Positions 9,044 through 17,604 of a stretch of DNA of 64,000 bases are shown here, piece after piece. The stretch's first letter is position 1. Every line of letters starts with the position of its first letter. The translations under genes were made by a program, and so were the position numbers. The notes below the pieces were generated by a model that saw only the letters and a list, made by a program, of their open reading frames with translations, was not told where the DNA came from and made no database searches. The DNA comes from Paracoccaceae bacterium. GTDB taxonomy: Bacteria; Pseudomonadota; Alphaproteobacteria; Rhodobacterales; Rhodobacteraceae. The DNA lies in contig JANSYP010000002.1 in NCBI GenBank assembly GCA_024742405.1, forward strand, positions 248,001-312,000, in the 5' to 3' direction.

Positions 9044-9488
9044 GCTCTTCGCCTATACCGATGGGGCCTGCAGCGGAAATCCCGGTCCGGGGGGCTGGGG
9101 GGCGCTTCTGGTGGCGCGCGACGGCGAGACCGTGCTGCGCGAGCGAGAGCTTTCGGGCGGGGAACCGCACACCACCAACAACCGCATGGAGCTGCTGGCC
9201 GCGATCACAACGCTAGAGACGCTGGAGCGTCCGTCGCAACTGACGCTGGTGACCGACAGCGCCTATGTTAAGGACGGCATCACGAAGTGGCTCGCCGGTT
9301 GGAAGCGCAACGGATGGAAGACGGCGGCGAAGAAACCGGTAAAGAACGACGATCTGTGGAAGCGACTGGACGAAGCCCGCGCGCGGCATGACGTGACCTG
9401 GGAATGGGTCAAGGGCCATGCCGGCCATCCCGAAAACGAACGCGCGGACGAGTTGGCGCGAGCGGGCATGGCCCCGTTCAAAGATTGA
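9036..9488 (+). CDS. rnhA: Ribonuclease HI
   Basis: RNase HI degrades RNA in RNA:DNA hybrids, clearing primers and R-loops. The 150 residues carry the four catalytic acids in order: Asp in YTDGACSGN, Glu in NNRMELLAA, Asp in VTDSAYV and Asp in ERADELA. The basic handle ([17 protein letters not shown]) and the [12 protein letters not shown] loop with its conserved His are also present. Length and motifs are normal for the bacterial enzyme. The start overlaps the preceding methyltransferase by 8 bp, so it sits inside the ispH run. Confidence 0.96.
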   Translation: MPELFAYTDGACSGNPGPGGWGALLVARDGETVLRERELSGGEPHTTNNRMELLAAITTLETLERPSQLTLVTDSAYVKDGITKWLAGWKRNGWKTAAKKPVKNDDLWKRLDEARARHDVTWEWVKGHAGHPENERADELARAGMAPFKD

Positions 9489-9492
9489 GCTC

Positions 9493-10119
9493 ATGGACGG
9501 GGTTCCGCTGACACTCGATCTCGCGGCAGTGGTCGTCTTTGCCCTGACCGGCGCGCTTGTGGCCAGCCGCGCGCAACTCGACCCAGTGGGCTTCATGTTC
9601 CTGGCCAGCCTCACCGCAGTGGGCGGCGGCACGATCCGAGATCTTCTACTGGCGCGCGCGATCTTCTGGGTGGCAGCGCCGATCTATCTGGCGGTTGCCT
9701 GCACCGCTGCGATCGTGGTGTTCTTCGCGGCTCATCTCCTCGAAAGCCGCTACAAGGTTCTGGTCTGGCTGGATGCCGTGGCGCTCGCCGTGGCGGTAGC
9801 CGCCGGGCTCTTTGCCGCCACTCAGATGGGCAGCAGTCCTGCCATCTGCCTCGTCATGGGGATCCTGACGGGCTGCCTCGGGGGACTGATGCGCGACGTT
9901 GTGGCAAACGAGGTGCCGCTGGTGCTCAAACAGGGGCAGCTCTACGTGACAGCCGCCTTCGCCGGCGCACTTGTGGGAGTAGCGGCACTCGAGGTCGGGG
10001 CCGACGGCGCTGTCGCTGGAACGCTTTGCATCGCGGTGACCTTCACCTTGCGCGCCGGCGCGATCCTGTATGGGTGGCATCTGCCAGGCTACAAACCCCG
10101 CCCGCCCCGCTACAAGTGA
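9493..10119 (+). CDS. TRIC-family (UPF0126/YadS) cation channel protein
   Basis: A 208-residue membrane protein of the UPF0126 family, whose prokaryotic members include TRIC-type trimeric cation channels. Two internally repeated halves are visible, each with the Gly-rich plus Arg-Asp signature: VGGGTIRDLLL near residue 38 and LGGLMRDVV near residue 130. About seven hydrophobic segments fit the known fold. The start at 9493 is chosen because it lies 4 bp after the rnhA stop and immediately before the first hydrophobic segment. The ion carried cannot be told from sequence. Confidence 0.85.
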   Translation: MDGVPLTLDLAAVVVFALTGALVASRAQLDPVGFMFLASLTAVGGGTIRDLLLARAIFWVAAPIYLAVACTAAIVVFFAAHLLESRYKVLVWLDAVALAVAVAAGLFAATQMGSSPAICLVMGILTGCLGGLMRDVVANEVPLVLKQGQLYVTAAFAGALVGVAALEVGADGAVAGTLCIAVTFTLRAGAILYGWHLPGYKPRPPRYK

Positions 10120-10135
10120 GCCGCTGAGCCGGGGT

Positions 10136-11035
10136 TCAGCCCAAGTCGTCTGGCATCTCGAAGCCACGCAGAAATTCCGCGGTATCAAGCGGCTTTCCTC
10201 CCTGCTTCTGAGCGCGCGTGACCTGAACTGCGCCGGTCCCGCACGCGATCCGCAGGCCGCCCAGATGAGCCCCCGGCGCACCGATGCCCTCGGCGACACG
10301 GGAGCCCAGCAGCTTCACCCGCGCCCCCCCGATCTCGCACCAGGCCCCGGGAAAAGGGGCGAGACCGCGGATCTGCCGGTCGACGTCCACGGCCGGCCGC
10401 CGCCAATCCACCCGTGCCTCGGCCTTGTCGATCTTTTCGGCGTAGGTCACGCCGTCCTCGGGCTGGAGCGTGGGGGAGAGCTCATCCAGTCGCGCAAGCG
10501 CGTCGGCGATCATCCGCGCCCCCAGAGTCGAGAGACGATCATGGAGGTCGGCGGCGGTGTCCTCGGCATTGATTGGCACCGCCTCGCGCAGCAGGACCGG
10601 GCCGGTGTCGAGCCCGGCCTCCATCTGCATGATGCAGACCCCGGTCTCGGCATCGCCAGCCATGATCGCGCGCTGGATCGGTGCAGCCCCGCGCCAGCGC
10701 GGCAGGAGCGAGGCGTGGATGTTCAGACAACCCCGTGCCGGGGCATCGAGGATCGGTTGCGGCAGAATGAGCCCGTAGGCCACGACGACAGCGATCTCTG
10801 CGCCAAGCGCCGCGAATTCGGCTTGCGCCATACCGTTGCGCAGCGAGACCGGGTGGCGGACCGGCAAGCCCAACATCTCGGCGCGCGCCTGCACTGGACT
10901 GGGCCGAGGTTTCTTTCCACGCCCCGCCGGACGCGGCGGCTGGCAATAGACGCACGCGACATCGTGGCCGGCGGCGACCAGCGCCTCCAGTACCGGAACG
11001 GAAAACTCCGGCGTGCCCATGAACACGATCCGCAT
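10136..11035 (-). CDS. fmt: Methionyl-tRNA formyltransferase
   Basis: Fmt formylates initiator Met-tRNA using 10-formyltetrahydrofolate, allowing bacterial translation initiation. The 299 residues start [19 protein letters not shown], the conserved Rossmann start. The catalytic region is intact: [20 protein letters not shown] contains the Asn and His of the active site, and GLDTGPVL holds the catalytic Asp. The C-terminal OB-like tRNA-binding domain follows. It is the last gene of the def, def-like, fmt group. A 125-bp gap before it contains an intergenic repeat (11080-11136). Confidence 0.96.
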   Translation of the reverse strand: MRIVFMGTPEFSVPVLEALVAAGHDVACVYCQPPRPAGRGKKPRPSPVQARAEMLGLPVRHPVSLRNGMAQAEFAALGAEIAVVVAYGLILPQPILDAPARGCLNIHASLLPRWRGAAPIQRAIMAGDAETGVCIMQMEAGLDTGPVLLREAVPINAEDTAADLHDRLSTLGARMIADALARLDELSPTLQPEDGVTYAEKIDKAEARVDWRRPAVDVDRQIRGLAPFPGAWCEIGGARVKLLGSRVAEGIGAPGAHLGGLRIACGTGAVQVTRAQKQGGKPLDTAEFLRGFEMPDDLG

Positions 11036-11079
11036 GCCATTGCCCCTTCATCTGGCCAGTCGAAAGGCCCCGTGGTCCG

Positions 11080-11136
11080 GCCGGGGGTGCTCCCGCCCGT
11101 CTTCGCCCCTGCCGGGCTCATCCCGTTGGGCCGAGC
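11080..11136 (+). repeat. Intergenic repeat, copy A (partner at 17545-17602)
   Basis: About 57 bp beginning GCCGGGGGTGCTCCCGCCCG and ending ATCCCGTTGGGCCGAGC. A near-identical sequence occurs in inverted orientation at 17545-17602, differing by a few substitutions and small indels. Both copies lie between consecutive minus-strand genes. The element is GC-rich and can fold (CCGGGGG and CTCCCG arms). It looks like a short dispersed repeat, not a mobile element with genes. Confidence 0.7.
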
Positions 11137-11160
11137 ACCGCTGACGCGGTGCACCCGCAT

Positions 11161-11667
11161 CTAGCCTTTGCGCAGCTTCTGGTACCGTCTCAGCAGCATC
11201 TGGCGTTTCGTCCGGCTGAGACGGTCGATATAGACTTGTCCGTCGAGATGGTCGATCTGGTGCTGTACACTCGTCGACCAGAGCCCCTCGAACAGACGCT
11301 GAACCTCGTCCCCCGCCTCGTCGATATAGCGGACTTCGACCGTTTCGGGCCGTTCCAGCCGCGCCCAGATACCCGGCAGGTTGGGGCTCGCCTCTTCGTG
11401 AGCTCTGAAAGACTCGGAGCGCGCAATCAGCACCGGATTGGCCATCCGCACCGCCTGGCCCCGGTCTTCGGAGGCGTCAACCACGGCCAGCCGCTGCATC
11501 ACACCGATCTGGCAGGCGGCAAGCCCGACACCCTGGCCCGGCATGGCCTCCATCGTGTCGACCATGTCCGCCCAGATCGCGCGCACCGCATCGTCCACGA
11601 CCGCCACCGGTTCGCAGGGTGTCCGCAGCCGCGCATCGGGCCACATAACGAACGGTCGGACGCTCAC
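11161..11667 (-). CDS. Peptide deformylase-like protein, catalytically degenerate
   Basis: A 168-residue deformylase paralogue directly after def. The start is taken as GTG at 11667, overlapping the def stop by 4 bp (GTGA). The fold is recognisable: VGLAACQIGV and VQHQIDHLDG. Key residues are changed. The HExxH-type motif reads HQIDH (residues 136-140), so the catalytic Glu is Gln. The EGCLS motif that supplies the Cys metal ligand is replaced by E-A-S-P-N (residues 92-96). GxGLAAPQ has Cys for Pro. It probably lacks normal deformylase activity and may have a regulatory, binding or ribosome-associated role. Retention between def and fmt argues against simple decay. Confidence 0.85.
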   Translation of the reverse strand: MSVRPFVMWPDARLRTPCEPVAVVDDAVRAIWADMVDTMEAMPGQGVGLAACQIGVMQRLAVVDASEDRGQAVRMANPVLIARSESFRAHEEASPNLPGIWARLERPETVEVRYIDEAGDEVQRLFEGLWSTSVQHQIDHLDGQVYIDRLSRTKRQMLLRRYQKLRKG

Positions 11668-12191
11668 GCGCTGTCGCGCGCGCGGTCCCGCTTCAGCTTG
11701 ACCATCTTGCGGGTGATGAGCTGGCGTTTGAGCGGCGACAGGTAATCGATGAAAAGCTTGCCGTCGAGATGGTCGATCTCGTGCTGCACGCAGGTGGCCC
11801 AGAGCCCGTCGAACGTGTCTTCCTGGGCCACGCCGTCCCGGTCGATCCAGCGCACCGTCACCTCGCGCGGGCGCGTCACGTCGGCATAGATCTCGGGAAT
11901 GGAGAGGCAGCCTTCCTCGTACACATTCGTGTCGTCGGACGCCGCGATCACTTCGGGGTTGAAGAGCGCCATTGGCCGGGGGGCCGCGCCCTCTTCTTTG
12001 ATGCAATCCATCACGATCAACCGCGTGTTCACCCCGATCTGCGGGGCGGCCAAGCCGATGCCCGGCGCGTCATACATCGTGACAAGCATGTCGTCGGCAA
12101 GCCTCCGCAGGTCGTCGGACAGGTCGGTGACCGGATCGGACGGTTTCTTGAGCCGCGGGTCGGGGTGGATCAGGATCGGATGCAAGGCCAT
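11664..12191 (-). CDS. def: Peptide deformylase (canonical)
   Basis: Def removes the formyl group from the N-terminal methionine of new proteins. The 175 residues contain all three catalytic motifs: GIGLAAPQIGV (motif 1), EEGCLSIPE with the Cys metal ligand (motif 2), and QHEIDHLDGKL with the two His ligands and catalytic Glu (motif 3). It is the first gene of a def, def-like, fmt group and overlaps the paralogue by 4 bp. It is divergent from the MalY/PatB-type gene, with 93 bp between the two starts. Confidence 0.96.
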   Translation of the reverse strand: MALHPILIHPDPRLKKPSDPVTDLSDDLRRLADDMLVTMYDAPGIGLAAPQIGVNTRLIVMDCIKEEGAAPRPMALFNPEVIAASDDTNVYEEGCLSIPEIYADVTRPREVTVRWIDRDGVAQEDTFDGLWATCVQHEIDHLDGKLFIDYLSPLKRQLITRKMVKLKRDRARDSA

Positions 12192-12284
12192 ACCAGCGAT
12201 TTAGGCGAGCCGCGCGGCCCGTGCAATCACCCTTGCACCCGCCGCCGCCAGAGCTAGCCTGTGCGACGACGCGAAGGAGCCCCC

Positions 12285-13481
12285 ATGACAGCCGAAACCC
12301 CGATCGATCCCCGCTTCGACACGATCCGCGACCGCCGCGGTACCAATTGCAGCAAATGGGACGGGATGGAGAGCCTGTTCGGCGTCTCGCCCGAGGACGG
12401 GCTGTCGATGTGGGTGGCGGACATGGACTTTGCCGCGCCGGACATTGTCCAGAAAGCGCTGGCCGACTATGCGTCGTCCGGTGTCTACGGCTATGCGGAC
12501 AGCGAACGCGGCCTCCAGGAAGCGACCGCCCGATGGATGCAGACCCGCCACGGCTGGACGCTGGACCCGGATCACGTGTTGTCGACCAACGGGATGGTCA
12601 ATGCGGTCGCCCTTGCGATCGATGCCTACAGCGCACCCGGGGACGGAGTGGTGGTCTTTACCCCCGTCTACCATGCGTTCAAACGGGTGATCGATGCAGC
12701 TGGGCGGGAGCTGATCGATTGCCCCCTGCGTGTCGAAAACGGGCGCCACGTTATGGACTTTGCGGCCTATGAGGCGATCGTGCCGGAGCATACGCGGATC
12801 ATCATCCTCTGCTCGCCGCACAATCCCGGCGGGCAGGTGTGGCGCGCGGATGAACTGCGCGCGCTGGCCGATTTCGCACAGCGCCACGATCTGATCCTGT
12901 TGTCTGACGAAATCCATCACGATCTGCTCTATCCGGGTCAGACCCACATACCGATGGCCGTCGCAGCCCCGGAGATAACCGGCCGGTTGGTCATGATGAC
13001 GGCCACGACCAAGAGTTTCAACATCGCGGGCGCCCATATCTCGCAGGTGACAATCGCGGATGGGGACCTGCGCGCCCGGTTCGCCAACCGGAAAAAGGCG
13101 CTGGCGACGTCGCCCGGCGCCTTCGGGATACTGATGGCCGAAGCCGCCTACTCTTCGGAAGGCGCCCAATGGCTGGACGCGCTGATGCGCTATCTCGACG
13201 GCAACCGGCGCCTGTTCGACAAGGGTGTGAATGCGATCCCGGGGGTGCGTTCCATGGCGCTGGAATCCACCTATCTCGCTTGGGTCGATTTCACTGACAC
13301 CGGCATGGACCGGGCCGAAATGACCCGGCGGATCCGAAAAGGCGCGCAGATCGCCGCAAGCCCGGGTGAAAGCTTCGGACCTCGGTCCGAGACATGGACG
13401 CGGTTCAATATCGGGATGCCCCGGGCCCAGATTGCCGAGGCGGTCGAACGGCTGCAGGCAGCCTTTGCCGACCTGCAGTAG
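12285..13481 (+). CDS. MalY/PatB-type PLP-dependent C-S lyase (aminotransferase fold)
   Basis: A 398-residue fold-type I PLP enzyme of the MalY/PatB family, usually a cystathionine beta-lyase or related C-S lyase producing homocysteine, pyruvate and ammonia. Conserved parts include SMWVADMDFAAP near the N-terminus, LCSPHNPGGQVW, the Asp-containing LSDEIHHDL, and the PLP lysine in TATTKSFNIAGAHI. The start at 12285 is preceded by a GAAGGAG ribosome binding site at 6-bp spacing; the longer upstream frame lacks one. It stands alone on the plus strand. Methionine biosynthesis is the likeliest role, but aminotransferase-like activity cannot be excluded. Confidence 0.88.
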   Translation: MTAETPIDPRFDTIRDRRGTNCSKWDGMESLFGVSPEDGLSMWVADMDFAAPDIVQKALADYASSGVYGYADSERGLQEATARWMQTRHGWTLDPDHVLSTNGMVNAVALAIDAYSAPGDGVVVFTPVYHAFKRVIDAAGRELIDCPLRVENGRHVMDFAAYEAIVPEHTRIIILCSPHNPGGQVWRADELRALADFAQRHDLILLSDEIHHDLLYPGQTHIPMAVAAPEITGRLVMMTATTKSFNIAGAHISQVTIADGDLRARFANRKKALATSPGAFGILMAEAAYSSEGAQWLDALMRYLDGNRRLFDKGVNAIPGVRSMALESTYLAWVDFTDTGMDRAEMTRRIRKGAQIAASPGESFGPRSETWTRFNIGMPRAQIAEAVERLQAAFADLQ

Positions 13482-14005
13482 CGGTGCGGACATGTGCGCG
13501 GCATGGCTGCCAGCCGCGCACTCAAAGCCTTCGTTCCATGGGCAGGTAGTTTCGCCCGCTACATGTACCCAAGAAGTGATCCTGTAGCAGGAAACGTCTT
13601 TGCACATTAAAGGCTACCAGCCGGATCCCCCCCGAGGCTCTCAGCGCAAGAGTATCGACCTGATAGAGGGCCCCTTGGCCACCACACGGGCTCTGCCCGC
13701 TCGACGAGTTGAGACAGAACTCCAATCTTGGAGGCGCCACAGACGGGTATCGTGGTTCCTAGTTTCGATGGGTTTCGACAGAGGTTCATCCAAATTGAGT
13801 TGAAGCTCCGGCAAGCCCTTTTGAGACCATCCGCTCTGAACTCCGGTGCCAGGGCGAGACCCCTCAAGCCTAGGACGGGTAGATCAGCGGGACCTCAACG
13901 CTCATCAGCCTGCCCGTCGCAGCGCTCGATCGCTTCGCCCTTTCGTTCAGGGTCGGCGCTGCCAGTCGCAACATCCCTGCCGGCGTTTCGATGACCGTCT
14001 GGTCC
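13482..14005. other. 524-bp stretch without a recognisable gene
   Basis: The region lies between two genes that end towards each other (MalY/PatB and cobM). Short frames occur on both strands but none has a convincing start or family match. The sequence is partly less GC-rich than its surroundings: 13741-13800 counts 28 G/C of 60. That fits non-coding or decayed sequence. I see no intrinsic terminator or tRNA. It could be the remnant of a lost gene, but I cannot identify one. Confidence 0.5.
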
Positions 14006-14773
14006 TCACGTCTTGACTCGCGGCCGCAGCACATGGGGCCGCTCAGGATCGTAGAGCGCGCTGTCGGGAAACCCGTCGCCTGTCGCCAGTGCCGGTCCGA
14101 CGAGGATCAGGGCCGTGCGCGTGATCTTGGCGTCGCGCACCTGCGCGCGAATGTCCGTGAGCGTCCCGCGCAGGATGGTTTGGTCCGGCCAACCGACGCG
14201 GTAGATGACCGCCACAGGACAATCTGCGCCATAGTGCGGGATCAGAACGCGTTCGATCTCACGTAGCGCCCGGATGCCCAGATGAATCGCCAACGTGGTT
14301 CCGGTGCGTGCAAAATTCTCAAGACTCTCGCCCGCCGGCATACCGGTCGACTTCATCGACATCCGGGTCAGCACGACGGACTGTGCAAGTTCCGGCACCG
14401 TGAGTTCCTGACCCAGTGCCGCCGCGGCCGCGGTGTAGGCGGGTACGCCCGGCACGATCTGATAGGCAATGCCATCGCGCTTCAGCAGACGGATCTGTTC
14501 AGCAATCGCGCCATAGAGCGACGGATCGCCGGAATGCACGCGCGCCACATCCTCGCCCCTGCCTTGTGCGGCCAAGATCAGTCCGTGGGTTTCGGCCAAG
14601 GTCATCGGAGCCGTGTCGCGGACAAGGGCGCCCTCGGGCGCGCCGGCCACGACCTCTTCCGGCACCAGCGATCCCGCATAGAGACAGACCGGACAGGCCG
14701 CGATGAGCCGCGCGGCCTTTAGCGTCAGCAGTTCCGGATCCCCCGGCCCGGCCCCAATGAAAAAAATCGTCAT
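14006..14773 (-). CDS. cobM: Precorrin-4 C11-methyltransferase
   Basis: CobM methylates C-11 of precorrin-4 in aerobic cobalamin biosynthesis. The 255 residues begin MTIFFIGAGPGDPELLTLKA, the SAM-binding start of the tetrapyrrole methylase family. VHSGDPSLYGAI, VPGVPAYTAAAAALG and the C-terminal VIYRVGWPDQ are typical CobM/CbiF features. The start at 14773 is chosen because a GGAGG ribosome binding site lies just upstream and the homology begins there; the longer frame has none. It is the last gene of the minus-strand cob operon, 166 bp after cbiG-cobJ. Confidence 0.94.
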   Translation of the reverse strand: MTIFFIGAGPGDPELLTLKAARLIAACPVCLYAGSLVPEEVVAGAPEGALVRDTAPMTLAETHGLILAAQGRGEDVARVHSGDPSLYGAIAEQIRLLKRDGIAYQIVPGVPAYTAAAAALGQELTVPELAQSVVLTRMSMKSTGMPAGESLENFARTGTTLAIHLGIRALREIERVLIPHYGADCPVAVIYRVGWPDQTILRGTLTDIRAQVRDAKITRTALILVGPALATGDGFPDSALYDPERPHVLRPRVKT

Positions 14774-14903
14774 GCCATCCTCCGCCACGTACATGGCGCG
14801 GCAGTCGCGCTGCACGTTTCGCACGGGCGGCCGAATATCTCTGGCGCGACGCTTTCGTCACCAGCGATACGCTCGCCGCCGGCCTGCGGCAGCAAAACAG
14901 CGT

Positions 14904-14920
14904 CCGCGCCGCAGGCGCGG
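14904..14920 (-). terminator. Possible weak terminator or mRNA hairpin between cobJ and cobM
   Basis: A 7-bp perfect GC stem (CCGCGCC/GGCGCGG, 3-nt loop) lies just after the cbiG-cobJ stop. On the minus strand it is followed within 6 nt by TGTTTT. It resembles a short intrinsic terminator or processing hairpin and might reduce readthrough into cobM. Confidence 0.3.
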
Positions 14921-14939
14921 TCCGTTTGGTTCCCGACCC

Positions 14940-16733
14940 TCATGGCAGCTCTTTCACCTTCGCCGCATAGCCGCGCGGCGTATACATCGCCGGACCTTCC
15001 CCACGCGGCAACAGACGCGACTGGCTCGAGCCGACCAGAACGACCGTCAGCATGTCCACCTCATCGACCTGCAGCGCATCGAGGCGCCGAAAGCGCAGCG
15101 TTTCGTCCGGTCGCCCAAGCGACGCCGCCAGGAGCACCGGGCAGTCGGCGGGGCGGTGCTCCAACAGGATCTCTCGCGCTTCCGCCAGCAATGTCCGGCG
15201 GGCCTTGGAGACCGGGTTGTAGAACGCGATCACGAAATCGCCCTGCGCCGCAGCCCGGATCCGGCGCACAATATCCTCGCGCGGTGTCAACAGGTCGCTG
15301 AGCGAAATCGCGCAAAAATCATGGCCCAAAGGTGCGCCGGCTCGCGCCGCCGCTGCCTGAAGCGCCGAAACCCCCGGCGCGCTCATCACCTCGACCCGCC
15401 GCGCCGCATCGGGCAGCGCGCCCCGGTCCAGTAGCTCATAGACGAGCGCTCCCATGGCATAGATCCCCGCATCGCCCGAGCAGACCAGCGCAACACGGCG
15501 CCCCTCGCCCGCTCGCTCTAGGGCAAATCGGCAGCGCGCCTCTTCGCCCCCCAGCGGAAACTCATGACGCGGCTTGCCTGCCGCAAGGGGACCCAGCAGA
15601 TCAAGATAGAGCCCGTAGCCTACAAGATCGTCGGCCTGGGCGATCAGCCTGCTGGCCTCCGGCGTGCGCCAGTCGGCCTGCCCCGGTCCGATCCCGACAA
15701 GCGCCAGATGACCGCGGGCATGACCGGGCAGAGCGCCGGAAAGCGGCGCGGGGGCCCGTCCCAACGCGCAGGTCGCGGTCTCTATTTTGCGCTTCTCCAC
15801 CGCCAGATGACCCTCGGCCCCGCACAGCGCCAGCGCTGCACCTTCGGCGACCCCGTGGCATCCTACTTCGGCAAAAACCACGTCCGACGGATTGGCGAGC
15901 CGATTGGCCTCCACCTCCAACTCGGCGGCTGAAAAGAGTCGCAGCGGAACGTCCAGCCGCGCGGCCAGTGCCAGAACCGCCGGCTCATCGGCCTTCAGAT
16001 CGAGCGTTCCGACCGCGGCGACGGCCCCCGGCGCCACACCCGCCTCGGTCAGAACGGACTGTACCAGTGCCCAAAGCGCCTCGGGTTCGGCGCCCCGCGC
16101 ACACCCGACGCCAAGGGTGACGGCTTGCGGGTGATAGACCAGCCGGTCCGGTCCGCCGTCCATCGGTGCCTCGGTCACGGCCAGCGTCACCGGCGCCGAA
16201 CCGGCGCGGTCATCAAGCGCAAAGAGCGGCGCGCCGTCCTGTCGCAGCCCGGCACCCGACAGTATCGCGGCCATCGCATCCTTGGCGTCTTCGGGATTTG
16301 CCAGCACATGTCCCGGCGGTGGCGCATCGAGCGCAACGCCCAAGCTCAGATCTCCCGCCGTGGTGACCGCCGCCCGCCCATCCAGGGCCTCCGCGATCTC
16401 CCGCGCCAGACGGTTTGCGCCGCGGTGCCCGCCCAGCAGCGGCACCACGACGGCCCCGTCATCGGACACCGACAACACCGGCGGTTCTAAGCGCTTGTCT
16501 GCCAAGAGCGGGGCAACCGCCCGGACCAGAATACCCGAGGCACAGACACCGATCACCGGCGTGCCGGCCGCAAAGAGCGTGCGCACATGGTCCAGCACGT
16601 TCGGAAAGGTCAGATCGCAGCTATCGGTCCGTCCCGCCCGGCCATGGAGCGGCGCGCCGAGCGCCGTGGCCGCGCGCCGCGCCACAGGCTCACCGGACCG
16701 ATTGACGCACACGATGACAGGTTTCACGCCCAT
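14940..16733 (-). CDS. cobJ: CbiG-CobJ fusion: CbiG domain plus precorrin-3B C17-methyltransferase
   Basis: About 597 residues in two parts. The N-terminal ~340 residues resemble CbiG: N-terminal part with VIGVCASGILVRAVAPLL and VVPLLGGHRGANRLA, then a C-terminal CbiG/CobE-like part with LGVGCARG and STAGELEVEA-like residues. The C-terminal ~250 residues are a tetrapyrrole methylase starting LALVGIGPGQADWRTPEA, with ALVCSGDAGIYAMG and AFYNPVSKAR typical of CobJ, which methylates C-17 and contracts the ring. A start at 16763 is possible, but the ten extra residues show no homology, so 16733 is preferred. CbiG normally opens the lactone in the anaerobic route; in this aerobic-type set the domain may serve a CobE-like role. 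Confidence 0.9.
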   Translation of the reverse strand: MGVKPVIVCVNRSGEPVARRAATALGAPLHGRAGRTDSCDLTFPNVLDHVRTLFAAGTPVIGVCASGILVRAVAPLLADKRLEPPVLSVSDDGAVVVPLLGGHRGANRLAREIAEALDGRAAVTTAGDLSLGVALDAPPPGHVLANPEDAKDAMAAILSGAGLRQDGAPLFALDDRAGSAPVTLAVTEAPMDGGPDRLVYHPQAVTLGVGCARGAEPEALWALVQSVLTEAGVAPGAVAAVGTLDLKADEPAVLALAARLDVPLRLFSAAELEVEANRLANPSDVVFAEVGCHGVAEGAALALCGAEGHLAVEKRKIETATCALGRAPAPLSGALPGHARGHLALVGIGPGQADWRTPEASRLIAQADDLVGYGLYLDLLGPLAAGKPRHEFPLGGEEARCRFALERAGEGRRVALVCSGDAGIYAMGALVYELLDRGALPDAARRVEVMSAPGVSALQAAAARAGAPLGHDFCAISLSDLLTPREDIVRRIRAAAQGDFVIAFYNPVSKARRTLLAEAREILLEHRPADCPVLLAASLGRPDETLRFRRLDALQVDEVDMLTVVLVGSSQSRLLPRGEGPAMYTPRGYAAKVKELP

Positions 16734-16779
16734 GGGCCTACCCGACCACCAACGCGCCGCCATAGGGTCCGCGCTCGCT

Positions 16780-17499
16780 TTACAGCCATGGGTCGCTCTC
16801 CCGCGCCACCAAGATCATCGAGAAATAGGGCGCAACCGGTGGCGCCTCCGCCAAGGGCAGGCAGGCCGCGTTGGCAAGACCCGCGCGCGCCACGTAATGC
16901 GCGCGCCCAGTCAGCCCCTCGTCTGCCAGCAGCTCCCGGATCCGCGGCAGATGCCGTCCAAGTTTCATCAGCACCACTGTTTCTGCCCCTGACATGCGGT
17001 CGCGGAGGGTTCCATCGGGCAGCGTCGCCGGCAACACCGTCACGACCCCATCTCGCGCGGCCAGCGGCAGGCCGGCCAATGCGGCACAGGCGGTCATCGA
17101 CGTGACCCCCGGAACGATTTCGACCCGAAACCGCGCCGCCAGACGCGCCTGCAGGTACATGAATGAGCCGTAGAACAGCGGATCGCCCTCGCAGAGCGCC
17201 ACAACATCCGCGCCCGCCTCAAGCATGTCCGCAATCTCGGCGGACCCCGCATCGTATGCCGCCTGGGCCGGGGCCCGATCGCGGGTCATCGGCACATCGA
17301 TGCGGATCTCCCGCGCGCCGGCGGGAATGAGTTCCGCCGCAATCGACCGGGCAAAGCTGGCGCCGCCAGCCAGGCACGGATAGGCAATAACGCCCGCCCC
17401 CTCGATCAAGGCCGCCGCGCGCCGCGTGATCAGGCCCGGGTCGCCCGGTCCGAGCCCGACACCATAAAGCACACCTGCCTCAGCCATTGCGACCAGCAT
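16780..17499 (-). CDS. cobI: Precorrin-2 C20-methyltransferase
   Basis: CobI methylates precorrin-2 at C-20 to give precorrin-3A. The 239 residues contain GVGLGPGDPGLITRRAA near the N-terminus, ALCEGDPLFYGSFMYL and VPGVTSMTACAALAG, the standard CobI/CbiL signature of the tetrapyrrole methylase family. An alternative start at 17487 (MAEAGVLYGVG) is equally plausible because neither start has a strong ribosome binding site. The gap before it, towards cobL, holds copy B of the intergenic repeat; the gap after it, to cbiG-cobJ, is short. Confidence 0.93.
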   Translation of the reverse strand: MLVAMAEAGVLYGVGLGPGDPGLITRRAAALIEGAGVIAYPCLAGGASFARSIAAELIPAGAREIRIDVPMTRDRAPAQAAYDAGSAEIADMLEAGADVVALCEGDPLFYGSFMYLQARLAARFRVEIVPGVTSMTACAALAGLPLAARDGVVTVLPATLPDGTLRDRMSGAETVVLMKLGRHLPRIRELLADEGLTGRAHYVARAGLANAACLPLAEAPPVAPYFSMILVARESDPWL

Positions 17500-17544
17500 C
17501 CGCTGGATGCGCCGCCGCAGCCGCGCGCCTGCGCTCGGCTGCCC

Positions 17545-17602
17545 GGCCCAACGGGATAAGGCCCCGGCAGGGCGCCGAAGACGGGCGGGAGCTCCCCCGG
17601 CA
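17545..17602 (-). repeat. Intergenic repeat, copy B (partner at 11080-11136)
   Basis: Read on the minus strand this is the same element as 11080-11136: CCGGGGGAGCTCCCGCCCG, then TCTTCGGCGCCCTGCCGGGG, then ATCCCGTTGGGCCG. It adds a few bases in the centre. It fills most of the gap between cobL and cobI. The relative orientation to the flanking genes is opposite to that of copy A. Confidence 0.7.
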
Positions 17603-17604
17603 CC

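Noticed and set aside
12201-13607. Minus-strand open frame of 468 codons
   Set aside because: It is antisense to the MalY/PatB-type gene, which has all PLP motifs; the antisense translation is His/Arg-rich shadow.
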